From Centroberyx gerrardi (lineage: Eukaryota > Chordata > Actinopteri > Beryciformes > Berycidae), in assembly GCF_048128805.1 (NCBI RefSeq), contig NC_136016.1, positions 16,698,676 to 16,762,675 of the forward strand: DNA of 64,000 nt, in the 5' to 3' direction. The notes under the pieces were generated by a model. That model was not told where the DNA came from and did not search any database. It was given only the letters and a program-made list of their open reading frames with translations. Shown one piece after another: positions 1 to 14,055 of the stretch (position 1 is the first letter of the stretch; each line of letters opens with the position of its first letter). Made by a program: the position numbers and the translations under genes.

Positions 1-1836
1 ATTTTTCCCAACGTGTCAAGGGGCTACTGTAAAGCAGAGGGGAACATGTCAAAATGATGTATGGGGAAGATGCAAATAGAAAGAAATGGAGATGATGGCG
101 GTCTGGACATGTGCAACGTGTGTTAGGTGTGTGCGTTGGCAGCTGACATTCCAAAGTAACACAGATTGCAGTTGAGGTGCGGTGTATTATTACTCCAGGA
201 TTTGGGATTATGTAGCCCGATGGGGGGAGAGAAGGGAGAGCAAGAGGGGTTCCTGCAGATCCAGATCCAGTAGCATGTGGTTAATTGAGGAGCATTTTAA
301 TCAAGCTGGACTGAGTGGAGGAGGGTGAATGAGAGATAAGGGGGTTGGAGCTGGGAGATTATGTCCCTGCCATGCTGAGAGAGACACGCATGCAGGCGTG
401 CTGGGAGCGGGCAGGAAGGCAGAAGGTGTTGACACCTCCCAGTACAAGTCACTGGGTAGGATTGACAGGTGGGCTGGCCGGCTAGCTATTAAAAGGCTCT
501 CTCAATAGCCCCGGCTCCACTATGTGACCTTCAATAGAGCTTTGACACACTGAAACTCGGCACCATGCTACACCTTTCACTCTATCCATAACCGTTCTCT
601 CTATACCCCTCTGCCTCTCTCTCTCCATGTTTTAATCACATTCTTCCTCACTGATTTTCTTCAAATTCTCTCACTCAAATTCACACAATCTAATGCCCTG
701 ATCTTGCCCATACTTGTTTTCTCTTTATCACTCACCTTTCCACTCCTCTGGTTGGTCTCATTTCCAAAATGTCATGACTAAGAGTCATCACATGCAGCTT
801 TACCCTTTGGCGTCATTGGATTTTTTTTTTTTTTTTCATTCAGGGAGTGTATCGCTCTGAACATCATGACTTGAAGTGTCATCTCACTCTTACCTCTAAT
901 GTTTGCTCAACACAAAGCTGTTGTCAATATTCCCAAAGCCCAGGACAAAACCTGATGGTACTTAGAGAATACTGTCTGTGAACCATAGATTAAGCTTTTG
1001 TAGCGAACCCCATTTAGAACTAATGCCCTTAAGTGGTTTGTCTTTGATATACTGTATGTGCAGCGTTAGCAGTTTCACAATATGCTGCACATGTATATTT
1101 AAGTCGGTGAGAGAGAGAGAGAGAGAGAGAGAGATATGGATGGATGTAACTTGATGCCAGTGGCTGTATGTTACATATGTGTCTGGCTGGGGCATGCTGC
1201 CCCCCATGACCCCATTTAGCTCAACAGTCAGAATTCATTCATTATATGTACCATTTAATAGCCAGAATACAGTAATATACAGTAACATACAGTAACATTA
1301 CCATTCATTCTTAACATGGTTTAACGTTTAGCTTTTTGTAACATTATGATAAATCAATCATTTGGCAACAGCTTTTCAAACTGAACAAAAAAAAGTATTT
1401 AAAATATGGATATAGTGTCACCCCCATGTAAACAGTGTAATAATTGAGTTTAAGTATCCATATCAATAGTAAAAAGCTAAAACCAAGTTCCACCAAGTTC
1501 CAGCTACCCGTTCAAAAGTGCAGCAAAAACGCTTTCCAAGACATATTATAGAATTGGCTAGTAAAATACATACAACATCATGCCACATTATAAATACAGA
1601 TACTTCCCTTTGTATTTGAGTACATTGCACATGTAAAGAAATATCAGTCTTTGTGTTTACGCAATACTGTAAAAAAAAAAAGTAGTGCCGGTTCCCTTTC
1701 AACAAATGATAAACATTACGGTTGGCCAACAGTAAGACAGCTGCTAGGGCGCGGTGTCATGGGAGCAGCCGAAGAGAGCGCTTCATTCTAGCCTTTTACT
1801 GAGCCTGAGTAACTGAAGGCGAACGTCAAGGTTGCA
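1..1836. other. 3' flank and presumed 3' UTR of trpm4
   Basis: No coding exon is supported here. The part nearest trpm4 is presumably its 3' untranslated region on the minus strand. A possible ATTAAA polyadenylation signal on that strand lies at 1254-1259. A (GA)n microsatellite covers about 1109-1134. The open frames are short, low in complexity and do not resemble known proteins. Confidence 0.5.
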
Positions 1837-4228
1837 TCAGGCAGAAGTGGAGGAAGAGGGGAATCCGTCTGGGGAGAAACAGAGTATGAGTAAGGGAGGG
1901 GAGCATTTGTTACTTGATCACAGGTATGAAGGGCTGGAGGCAAACACTGAGGCTAGATATTACGCAAGACAGTCAAACAAGCATCGTAAATACAAACCTG
2001 TGACATATTAACACGCAGTCTCTTTTGTATGGTTTCAAAAGTTATCTTCTCATTTCATAACTCATTAGAAGTACCTCTGAACGTAGGTGGAGAGCGAGAG
2101 GGTTTGACTGTGCTGCCTTGTGCCAACGTATCCACGATCCAGCTGAGGGCGTTGGAGCAATACTCCATCTGAGGAGGAGGAGGATCAAAAGAGCAAAAAG
2201 CTGTACAATGGCATACAGTAACGCCCAAACTCTCATTTAAACCACCTCTGAGAAGAGTGAATATTATTGTGGGTATACTAGGAGTCACCGCAGGAAGAAG
2301 ACCTATGTAGACCAGAGACACGCTTTGGTTTTACCTCAGTCTCCAAAGCCCTCAGCCTGTGGTCAAAGTCTCTGGATTCAGTCAGATGTTTCAGCACACT
2401 GTCCACTCTGCCAAAGAAAACATTCACCTCAATACAATGGAGCCAAATAAAGAAATAAGTAGCAACTAAAGCAACTGTGCCATAAGTTAGAAAAACATAA
2501 CTAACTGAGACAGAGAGACTGGTACAGTAGGAAGGCGTGCCAGCTTACTTGACAGACATCCGCTTGAGCCTCTCCGAGTCGCTGCCTCTCTGGATCTTGC
2601 TCTGGGCGGTCAGGAAGTTCTCCTTCTGAATGGTTTCCCATGTCATGAGCCGGTTTGCCGCTTTACCTCTCAACTCCAATACTAACCGCAAGGAAATATG
2701 TAAGCATTATTACTGTGTCTGTCTCAAAGGCGCTTCAGCAGGGCGGGTGCTTGCTGTCACAGGGCATTGACCCCAAACCTTCTGGTTGAAGCACAGTCTG
2801 TAATCCCTCCACCAACCTGCTACACCTGCTAGTAATTAACTAGTTAGTAATTAGCATGGCATCTTGGCTGGCAGAAACTGGGGTTGGGACAAAAGGCTTG
2901 GCCTCAGCTATTCCTGCAAATTAAAATATCACATTGGCAGTGACTAGATGACACGTGTGTAAACGATTCTGGTGTTCATGACCACGCTCATCATTCAAAT
3001 TGCACCTGACACTAATTTTACTGCCTTTATTTGACTCATTGACTTATCTGAAATTAGTGCTGCAACTAACGATTACTTTCATTATAGATTAATCTATCAA
3101 TTATTTTTTTGATTAATCATTTAGTTTATAAAATGTCAAAAATAATGACAAATGCCCATGACAAGTTACATGTCTTAAAATTGCTAGTCTGACCAGCAGC
3201 CAAAAAAATCCCTAAAATATAAATTTTATAATTATATGAAATTGAGAAAAGCAAGCAAATCTTAGCATTTGTGAAACTGTAACCAGCAAATGTTTGGTGT
3301 TTTTACTTATGACCAAAACGATGAATCGGTTAAATTTCTGTCGATCAACTAATTGATTAATCGACTACTCATTTCAGCACTCACTAAAACACTCCAGTTC
3401 AAATACTGACCAAAGTGGTGGATCTTGACAGAGGGCACCTTGCGGATCTTCCTCTTGATGAAAAGGAGGAGGTGGGAGAGGATGATGAAGGGCGGAGCCA
3501 GGGAGGGACGGGAGTGGTACTGAACGATCAGGTTGTAGCGCTGGAACTTCCAGTATACGTCGCTGTTCTCCTGCACCTTGGAAAAGGTGTGGCTGGACGG
3601 AGGGAAGAACAACAGAGGACAAAAGACAAAATTATGTTGTTTTGTCTCATTTACATCTAAACAACTGAAAAACAATGAGGCTTAATATGAGCGTGATGAA
3701 GACGGGGTTGAGGAAAGGTGTGACGGACAGAATGTGACAGAATGGAGAGAGAAAGGGATGGATGGACAAAGTGAATAGATAAGAGAGGAGACTACAGAGA
3801 CAGAAAGATGGAGAAACCCCCCTCCTTGTTCTCTACCTGAACATGGCGATGAGCAGATTGATGAGCAGTATATTGGTGACCAGCAGGTAAACGACCAGCA
3901 GAATTACCACCAGCCAGTTACCGTACTGGCTGCGGCACGGCTCAGCACCGCCCTGTATATCGGTCACGTTGTCTGTGCAGGGCATGTCCCACTGTTTCCC
4001 CACTGGGACGGACATAACGACACAGAGAGGATGAAAAGACGGCCATTCATTTCAACCTGGACGAATACTAGTTTCTGCAGTGAACTTTGAAGCATGGTTT
4101 AAGAATGGGATGCGATGGATGTGAAAGCAGGCCAGTGTAGGCTGCAGAAAAATACAATACACTTACATTGGCCTGAAACTAAAACAACTAAAATTGCAAT
4201 TTCTCCCCACATCCACAGCGCGCGCGCG

Positions 4229-4281
<53 letters not shown>

Positions 4282-7200
4282 TATACCATCGATCTCTTCC
4301 ACAGGGATCTGTCCAAAGATGTGCAAGTACGGTCTGTAGAAAACTCTGCGGAAGATGCGATCTGGACGGGGATCATAGGAGTAAATGAGAGCCTGATTGG
4401 CTACTCCATATGCCATTAGCCACACCCCCAGGAAGAAGAGGAAGAAGAAGACATCCTTCATCTGGACAGGGGGAAATTAGCGTTTTGCAGTTATTATAAT
4501 GCCAATATCTTGCTTAATAACTTTTTACTTATGCCGACTTCTGCCCATCTTTTGATATATCTCACCATCTTGCCGACAATGATGATTTTTGGCCCCAGTT
4601 GTTTGTGGATGGCGAAGATGTGGATAAGACGGAGGGTAAAGACCATGTAGTCCACACACATGGCAGCTCGGCCAAACTCATATGTCCACTCAAACATCCT
4701 GACACACAAGCAGAGGAAAACACATTTACTATGGCAATAGCACCACCCAGTGGTCAACTTGTAAAATTACTGTGCCTTGAAATACAAATACAAATTTAAA
4801 GACATTTAAAGATCACTACTATAGTATTGGTATTTACACACTGATTTCACATTCCAAAGGTGTTGTAAAGGGTTTGTCTACCTGCAGATCAGCCCTATGA
4901 TGAACAGGATGATGGCGGTGAGGTCACACTTATTCCACACGTCCTGCATGTACAGCCTTAACCTCTGCCGCCAAGTCATAGATCCCACAAAGAATGTCTT
5001 GGAGGAGAAAGCATCAATCAACTGATCAGTTTATAGCCATGTTGGTTAGTGTACTGGGCTGTTGAATCAGCTGTATGTCCTACACAAAGCACATATAAGT
5101 CAATAGATGAATAGTGCGTTGATATAAACAGATCACAGAGTCAGATCTAGCCAAAGACTAAAAAGATCAGTTCAGGAATGAGCCTAAATATTGACAAGGA
5201 AACACATTATAAAGTCATTATGTGCTTAGTCATATTTATCTGGTGTGTACACATATATGATGGATTTTTTTTAATTACTTATTCTGCTGTCTTGGTATTG
5301 TTGTATTGTTGTTCCTTGCGCTCCTTTTTTTTGTCTCCTTGCAGTGTTGGCAATATATATGATTTTACACTTATGCTACTGCTGCTGTGAGTCTCTCTAG
5401 ATGAGATGGTGAATGTTAGGCAGATGAAATGTAAAAATGTAAGCAAGAGATCTCTCTCTCTCCACCCACCTCCCGGATCTCCTCACACACAATGGTGAAC
5501 ACCCAGAAGTACAGCACGTACTCGGCGATGGCCGGGCCCGAGGGGGGCGGGGGCTTGAAGTCCACCAATAGCACGTAGGCAAAAAGGAGGAGGAAGAGGA
5601 AGTACATGAGCACGTTGCCCAGGAACGAGGTGACAGGCGCGAACCAGAACTGACGCCATCTTGACACGATGAACGGACGCTTGGGCGGGCTGGGAGCGCG
5701 GGGTATGCCTGTGAGGAAAGTGAATGGAACCGGATTGGAAGGTGATCACTGCAATATCACAAAACAATCATTCAATTCAATATCACAAATCAACAGCTGC
5801 ACCATAGCTCACTATGGACCTGTGTGTAGGAGCCACTCTAAAAGAAAAGATGCTTTGAGATATATTTGTGATTTGTAAATTTGAAATAATGAAAATAGTA
5901 TCAACTGAAGTACTAGTGATATTGAGTAGTTAATTTGTACTATAGTCATATTTGTTGATTATTACAGAACATTAGATTTTCCTATAGTTTCTTATGTATA
6001 ACACAGTTTTTTGACTGAGAAAAATGATTGCCAATTGATGAATCTTGTTGGTCTGTAACCTTTTGTTCTTCACTAAATGTTTTAAATCGAGTTACTAGTC
6101 TCGAGATTTATTCGCGTCAGACTCTTTGCTTTTTGCATGGACTTCTACTGAGTCGTTGCACATTTTGAAACACTGAAGGAGTGCCGCTACACTGTGCTAA
6201 TTATTTACTCAATTAGCCCTTAAGCCTCAAAAAAACATCGCAGGTCTGCTGTGGGGAGTAGAAGAAGAGGAGTTCAGAGTTGCTGGCTGTTAAACACGAC
6301 TCACCTTTGATAGTTGCTGATCTGGGACTGTTTACTCCCTGTGCATCAGCCTCACTGGAACAACAAATAATACGAATAATAAAACAAAAAGTACAACCTA
6401 GTGTGCGACAAACTGACGCTCTGTAGAAAGAACCATGTGTTACTGTATGTAGGAATATTACATGTGCTTGATGTCAGAGAAAGAGAAGATGGTGGTCCCG
6501 TAGAGGCTGTCGCTGTCCCGGCCCGGTGCGTCATCGCTTGGCTTCCCTGAATCCTCTTGCTGCTGGTCCTCATGTTTCCTGTGAGGTGGGGTAAAATGTT
6601 AAAATACAATATACACGACAGATGCCATTGTGTAGAGTGTGAGTGAGTACGGTGAAATGGGAATTATTGACAGTTCTGAAATCTGAAACTTCTGGATGCT
6701 AATGACAAGAAAAAAAAAAGAAAAAATCGCTGTGCTAAGAGCTTCTGGGAAAGAGAAAAGAGCAGAGTTGGCAGGTAGTCAGAGTGAGGATCATGTGGAG
6801 GCTGTGGACTAAACCTGAAGGAGATGAGGTTGGTGTAGCAGAGGACGGGGCAGAAGAAGGTGAGCAGGTGCTTCCACACCTCCGTGCTCCTCTTCATGTC
6901 GCCCCACCAGATCTGGGACAGCAGGGACTGGAGGAGAAGGGAATTACACCATTTTTAACACCTACAGTGTAATCAATCCATTGGCTTTATACAAAAGTGT
7001 ATGTATTTTTTTTTGTATACATCATCTTTTTTTTGTGTAATTTGTCATCTATTTACCTCTGATTCATTGTTATTATTGCTGTTATTTATTTACTTCTTAT
7101 TATTTTCTTTTTTTTCCCTTTCTGAGAATAATATTCAGAGAATATTATTTCAGATCCTAATTACAGATAGGCTTAACCAATAGCAGACTATGTATTTCAG

Positions 7201-10200
7201 GTCTGATTTATTGAATGCATTTCAGAGATACAAATGGAATCAAACAGTGGCCTGAAACTCCAGGGGGGAAAACTAGAGATACGGCAGAAAGATAATTTGT
7301 ATTATACTTGATTTATTTGATAACTGTTCAAGGAGATTAAGCATAAATAAAATCGACGAAGATGCCACAAATTTCATTCCGCTGTCATCTTCAGACAGTC
7401 AAGACAGAGTGACACACCTGTACTCCGTCGTGGCTGAAGAAAAGGCGTGCGTCGGCGGCCATGCCCATCTGGAGGCAGGTGGTGCCGCCCCAAACTGGAG
7501 ATTTCCTGATCAGCAGGGTGAAGGAGCGAGTCTCATTGCTCTGATAGCAAGAGCTGAACACATCTGAGGGGAGGGAGAGCGCATACAAGGCAAGTACACA
7601 GTCAGTTGGGAGTTTCTTTAGATATTCACCATTTGGGAAAGAAAAATGGAACCAAAACATTATGTACAAATTTGTACTTTTTGGAGCATGTAATTATCTG
7701 TATATCTGTACTGTAGTTTAGACGTAAACAAGGAGATATCACTGAGCAAGTCTGTGGAGAAACAAAACGTCCGCTCATCTATTTCTGCATGCATTGTATG
7801 ATTTATTGTTGTAATTGGTGGATGATGGATTCAAGGTCTCACCGTGTGCCAGGTTCTCAAACCGCTGTGCCAGCTCTTTCATGGACAGCTTGGTCTCCGT
7901 CTCGCTCTCCAGCTTGGACAGCTCCCTCAGCATCTTACAGCCGCTCAGAGCACTCAGCACCGACTCCCCCGCCTGAGAGAGACAGGGAGGAAGACAGGAG
8001 TAGGACTGAGTACAAACTCCTTCCACACTGTTAGGCCAGGTTTATACTCTGCTCTATGAAGTCGTTAGTCAGCTGAAAAAGTACATGGTTCATTCTCTTC
8101 ATACGATTTTTCTTCATGATCAGAGACGCTTTCTGTAGAGACTCATAGCTGAAATTGTCGGTAGTCACACCATGTGGAAGTTGAGCAATCACATTTATCC
8201 AGTCAGTGGAAAAATGAACACAATTGGATTGAACTGTATCAGATCATAACGGTCGGTGTGAAGTGGCCAATCACCTAAATAATCAAATTGATGTTCATCG
8301 CATTGAACTGAATGCCAATGTTAGTTGTGATGTCAAACAAAACTTTCAAATGAATACATTTAAAATAATATTCCTTAAAATGTTTCATACCTCATTTTGT
8401 CAGACTATTTCAATAAAATGTGCTTGTTATCATCAATTTAGACAACAGAATTGTGTGTCATGATATCCCTTATCAACATATCATCACAATATGATTCCAC
8501 TGAAAGACGATTGACGATAATATTGAATAAGTGTCAGCAGCTGTACCATCTCCCAGAAGAAGACGGCCATCTCGCTGCGGTTCTGCAGGACAGCCCAGAT
8601 GAAGAGCGAGGCCCAGGGGAAGAGGCAGCGCTGGTCCCGGTACAAACAGTCTCCACGCAGCAGCTTACTGGCCCGCTAGGACAGGGGAAGGGAGGGAGGG
8701 AGGAAGGGAGGGAGGGAAGAAAAGGTGGAATGAGCCAGAAGAGTAAGCAACAGACAGGATAAAATACAGGATATGAAATTGGTCTAGTGAAGTTTGGGCT
8801 GCACAGCAACATAGTGGGTAAGAAATACTGCAATGGGAGATATGTGGAGAGCTGAGGAATACCCTGAGAGCCCTCCTCTTGGAGGAGATGTGCTCCAGGC
8901 CCAGGGCAGAAAAGTAGAACGGATGGCACACGTCACCTATTAATATCTCCAGGACCCGCGACACCTGGGGAGACGGGGAACAGAGGCAACAAAGACAAGA
9001 GAGTGGGCAAATGCATATATACATATTATTTCTGATTCTACATGAGTAAACCTATTGCAAAGGCTTTTGCCAGCTAGTAGGGACACCAAGTTTCTTAACA
9101 TACATGTGTTGTGCGCCATGGTTAGCAGTCAATTTACTGTCAATTTATTCAATTCAGGATGAAGTCTTCAAAATCCCCCAAAAGATTGTTATTTCTAATA
9201 AAATTATTGCAAATAAATGTTCTATTATAAACCAAAGAATAACAGATTGGCTTTTAATTTTGACCTGCAAGTGAACTGATCCCAACCCTGTTACATACAG
9301 CTCATAAAATAAGTATAAGTATCCTTTATATCCCAGAGGACATCTCTCCCTAAATCCCACCTCAAAAAGGCTGAGCTCCTTGGCCGGCCCGCTCTGTGTG
9401 TTCCCCGCTGTCGCTTTGGCAGTTGAGTCCAGCAGGTTGCCCAGCGAGTGGACCGAGCCCGAGGTTCCCTGCCGCTCCGCCAGGCGGCGCTGCAGCAGCT
9501 GGTAGGCCAGCGTGCCGTCGGCCACCGAGCGGTAGAGGCTTTCCAGCCGGCCGTAGGTCAGGTAGTCCAGGATGTTGAGGCCGTTCTCAGTGAAAAGACG
9601 CACAAACTGAGGCTTGTTGTTGACCAGCGCGTCCGTCATGGAGTCCTCCAGGTCTTCATACTGTTGGGTGGATGAAGGTGACGGGTTATTCTGATGTTTT
9701 TTAATATGTAATTCAATAGCAGGATGATATTTCTATGGAATTGTACTATATTTACATTTATTTCATATAAACAATTCAATTGCACCATGTAGCAATTGTG
9801 GAAATCTTTACTGTAAAAACAACAGGTTATCTGTGTCGATAAACGGCTGATTCCAGGGTTAAAACTGCTGAAAAAAACATCATGTACAGTATGCATGTAA
9901 AGCAAGTGCACCAATTTCTGCATTTTGTGTGATAGATATGATACAATACACTTTCAGAACACATCTGTACTGGTAATACATCATTCCCCCCCTCACCCTC
10001 CAGTGGATGTCTCCATTGAAGAGTTCACTCTTGGCAATGTCTACTCTGTTCCAGGTGACAGCGAGCTTCAGCTCCTCAGTGTAGGGGCTGGCGTCGACCG
10101 ACATGCGCTGCTTACTGGCTGAAACACACACACACGCACACCAAAATAAGGAAGTGATGTAACCTGTAATCTTTGCAATATTTATGATAGAGATTAGCGG

Positions 10201-11296
10201 CATGTACCTCCCACCAAGGCCTTGAGCAGGACTGTGTCGAAGTCATCTGGCCCCTCCTGTTCTCCATAGTAGACTGTGATCAGGTCTTTGTTCTGGTAGA
10301 TGCTCAGAGCCTGGAGAGCAGAGAGAAGGAGACACAGGATGCATCAACTGTATACAGGAACTTGATATGACGACAATACTTTTTTGGGGGGCATTTTTGC
10401 CTTCATTTGATAGTCTAAAGGGAAGAGAGACAGGAAAGATTGGGGAGAGAGAGAGTGTAGTGTATTTATGCATATTTAAGCTTCTTTATTCAACAGTACA
10501 CAGTAGAGAACAAAAGATCGGAGGGGGGGAGGGGAGAGAAAGAGATAGAATACAGAGATAGACAGAGATGGAGAGTGTGGATTACTGTTAAAGTACTGAA
10601 TTGAAATGTTGTTAAATGGCTTTTGATTATATTGTTGTTGCTATATTTGTTAATATTCATGTATTATTGGTTATGTACTGAAAACTGTTAATGCCTCAAA
10701 AGTTACTACAATTGAAGCACTGTATTGCTTCAGCAACATAGGTCTCTTTCTTGTCATGCCAATAAATCTGATTTGAATTTGAATTTGAGTGTGACGTGAC
10801 AAAGGGAAACCGATCAGACTCAAACCCATAATGCAATTCAACAGCCTCCCCATGCCTGAGGCACAAAAACCTCATCAGGGTCTTTGAAGTTGAGCACCAA
10901 ATGCATGTAACAAAAAACATTCCTGTCCGTGTAATTGGCTAAATCTACAGGACACACAGGTTCTAGAAAGGCCGCGCTTTGTTGATGTTGAGTTGACGAT
11001 GACTTAACGATGCATCTCTCTGTCATCTGGCTCTTACCCGTTCAACTAGTTTGTCTGTCTCCGCTTCGGCAGGAAAGTGCTTCCTAACCCGTTCTGCCAC
11101 TCTGTCTTTCAGGTCGACGCTGGGACCCGCCTCACCGTCTCCCTCAGCGGAGGACGGGACGACGGGGGCAGAGGACAGGTTCTCCAGCATGTCACTCAAG
11201 AAGTCGGCCACGCCTCCTGAACCAGCCAGCACCAACCAGGGAATGGAGCTCTTCAGAGAGAGATCCACTCTCTGAGGAAACGGGAGGGAGGAGAGG

Positions 11297-11368
<72 letters not shown>

Positions 11369-13933
11369 GAGAGAGAGAAAGACAGACAGAGTACTACTTT
11401 TATTACTGCTATCAATTATTATTGTTCCTGTTTGATGTACTGTAATTTAAATGCTTTAGCAAGACATATACTGTATGTCATGCTAATAAAGCTCATTGAA
11501 TTGAATTGAATTCATTTAATTTAATTTAATTCAATTTAATTGAGAGAGAGAGAGAGATTTCTTTACTCATATCTTTCTATACTAGGAACACATAAATATG
11601 TTACATCTGACTATGGGGCACTGTGGCTTTTTAAGAAAAACTAATAAATAATAAGGAAGGTTTGTTGACGCCTCTCACTCTTTCTAACTTTCTGCCTGAC
11701 TCTTACCTTGTTAAGGTTGACCTAAATATAATGTAAATCTCACTGAGTGAGTGACGATTGAGATAAAGAGCAGAGTGACTGTACCTCCAGCATAGTTGCC
11801 TCTCCTGATATCAGCATACAGAGGACAGGGATGTCAATGCTGCCGCTGCCTACAAGAATAAAAACAACAAATTCATAAAATCATAACCCTCTCTTGAAAA
11901 TAGTTCTTCAGTATATTGACTTCACATTATGACTTTGCAGAGCTTCAGCTAACATACTACACATTTTTTTCTTTTCACCCAACAGCTGAAACAAAGCATC
12001 TGAAAAAGCACCCTATTGAATTTTTGACATCTCCCTGCTTGATTTTACATGTTGAAGAACTCAGTCTAGGATTCATGCAGTGACATGTAATGGATTTCGT
12101 CAAGCGGATGCCGAAGGATAAACTTATCATCACACCGATCTACATGCAGTAATAAAGAATCACCACAAGATGGCTAAAATTATTAGAAATAGACTGTATG
12201 CCCAATGAATGGTGTTTGTGGTTGTAGGAATATTACAGTTTGAAAACCATAACCACTGCAAAGAAAGACATAAAGATTCATTAAATAGACTTATTTTTTC
12301 TTGATATCTTATTATTAATATCTAAATAAGAGCCTATTTTCAAGCACAACAGGTAATGGAACTCATGCTTTTACTCCCTCTCTCTTTCAAATAGTAATAA
12401 TCAAATAAATTATTGTTGCTTACTTCCCTCGATAAATGATCAATACCCGTGAATATTGTGATTCTAAAAATGAACAACAAAAAAACTACACTCAGGTCTA
12501 CCCTCTCTCACCCCAGATGCCCGTGCGCTGGTGGGAGATGTAGTCCTCCAGCTTGGCCCTGAAGCCCGTCTCTCCTCCTCTGCGGCCTACACTCCCATCA
12601 TCCACCAGCAGGAAGGCCTGGTAGTTGTTGTCCAGGCAACAGGAGTCCCGGGACGTGTTCTGGACGTAGTACTTAGCGGGGAAGCTTCCCTGCGGGATGG
12701 AAGAATCCAAGAATAGGATAAGGCAGAGTTTCTTAAACTAAAGGTCAGGGGCCTTAATGGGTCAGGGGCCTGCTGCTGGGTGGATCCACTCCCCAACATA
12801 GTACTAGCATGTTTTAAAGAGCTGGTTGAAGAATGTATACTTTTAACTTATTTGGGGTACTTAAAGCTGCACTAGGCAAGATTTTCATGTAAAAATACAC
12901 CTGTCCTATCAGTCTATTCGCCTATTTGCCTAAATGAAATTCTAGTGTCGGGTTTGGACACTTCTCCACCCACAAGAAGTTATGAATCGAAACTGGAGAG
13001 CGAAATACAAAACTGACGCCTTAACAAAAGCGAGTGAGTGCTCCATTGAGAAAAAATTGAGAAAATATTTTGCCTCTCTGGTCCCTTTGGTATAAATTGA
13101 TCACTGAGCGTGCTGTGCGCAGTTTACTGACATCACATCATGACGATTTCTGGGTATTGAACTTCAATTTTGTCAAACAGCTTTAATTAAAATTCTTATT
13201 AGCAACACTGCTTCATCTACAGTATAAGAGACATTAATAGCACAGCTAGCAACCTTACTGTACAACAATGATCTAAATAAATCTAGAATTAAATCTAGAA
13301 TTAACACGAGACATGAGGTTAATATGTGGATAAAACTGATATAATCTTAAAAAAACAATAGTATAATTACAGTGACACTACTATGGCTGGGGGAAAAAAA
13401 AAAATCTGTGAGTGTTTGTGTGCAGGTGTGTGACCTGAGCGTTGACCAGCTGCTCTCGGTTGTGCACCAGGCCCCAGGGAGCGATGCCCAGCGCCACCAC
13501 CTTGTTGAGGGGGACCGACGAGGCTGCGGTGGCGTGATCCCTCACCGCCTCTCCTACACACCTCCCCACGCCTTCACGCAAGCCCGCCGTCAGGATCCAC
13601 GCTCCTGGGTGTGTGTGTATGTGTGTGTGTGTGTGTATGATTATGAAACGGTGAATGTGTGAGCAAGAGAGCGAAAGTGAGATAAGGTGTTTAGGTGTTA
13701 GAAAGAAAGAGAGAAGATGAATAGAGATGAATAGAGATGTCATAACTGTGTTTTCCTTAGTTCAAAGCTGGAATTTGATTATGTTTGAAAAATGGCAACC
13801 ATCAAATGTCACAATGACTTCTGTACTGATCAGTAAATTATCACTAAATCACTAAATCATACTGCATTAAACTCTTGAAATTAGGCCACTTGAGCAAACT
13901 TAATATCATAGCTGGAGTAAATATGATTCCATA

Positions 13934-13975
<42 letters not shown>

Positions 13976-13997
13976 CTCTCTCTCTCTCTATCTGTCC

Positions 13998-14055
<58 letters not shown>

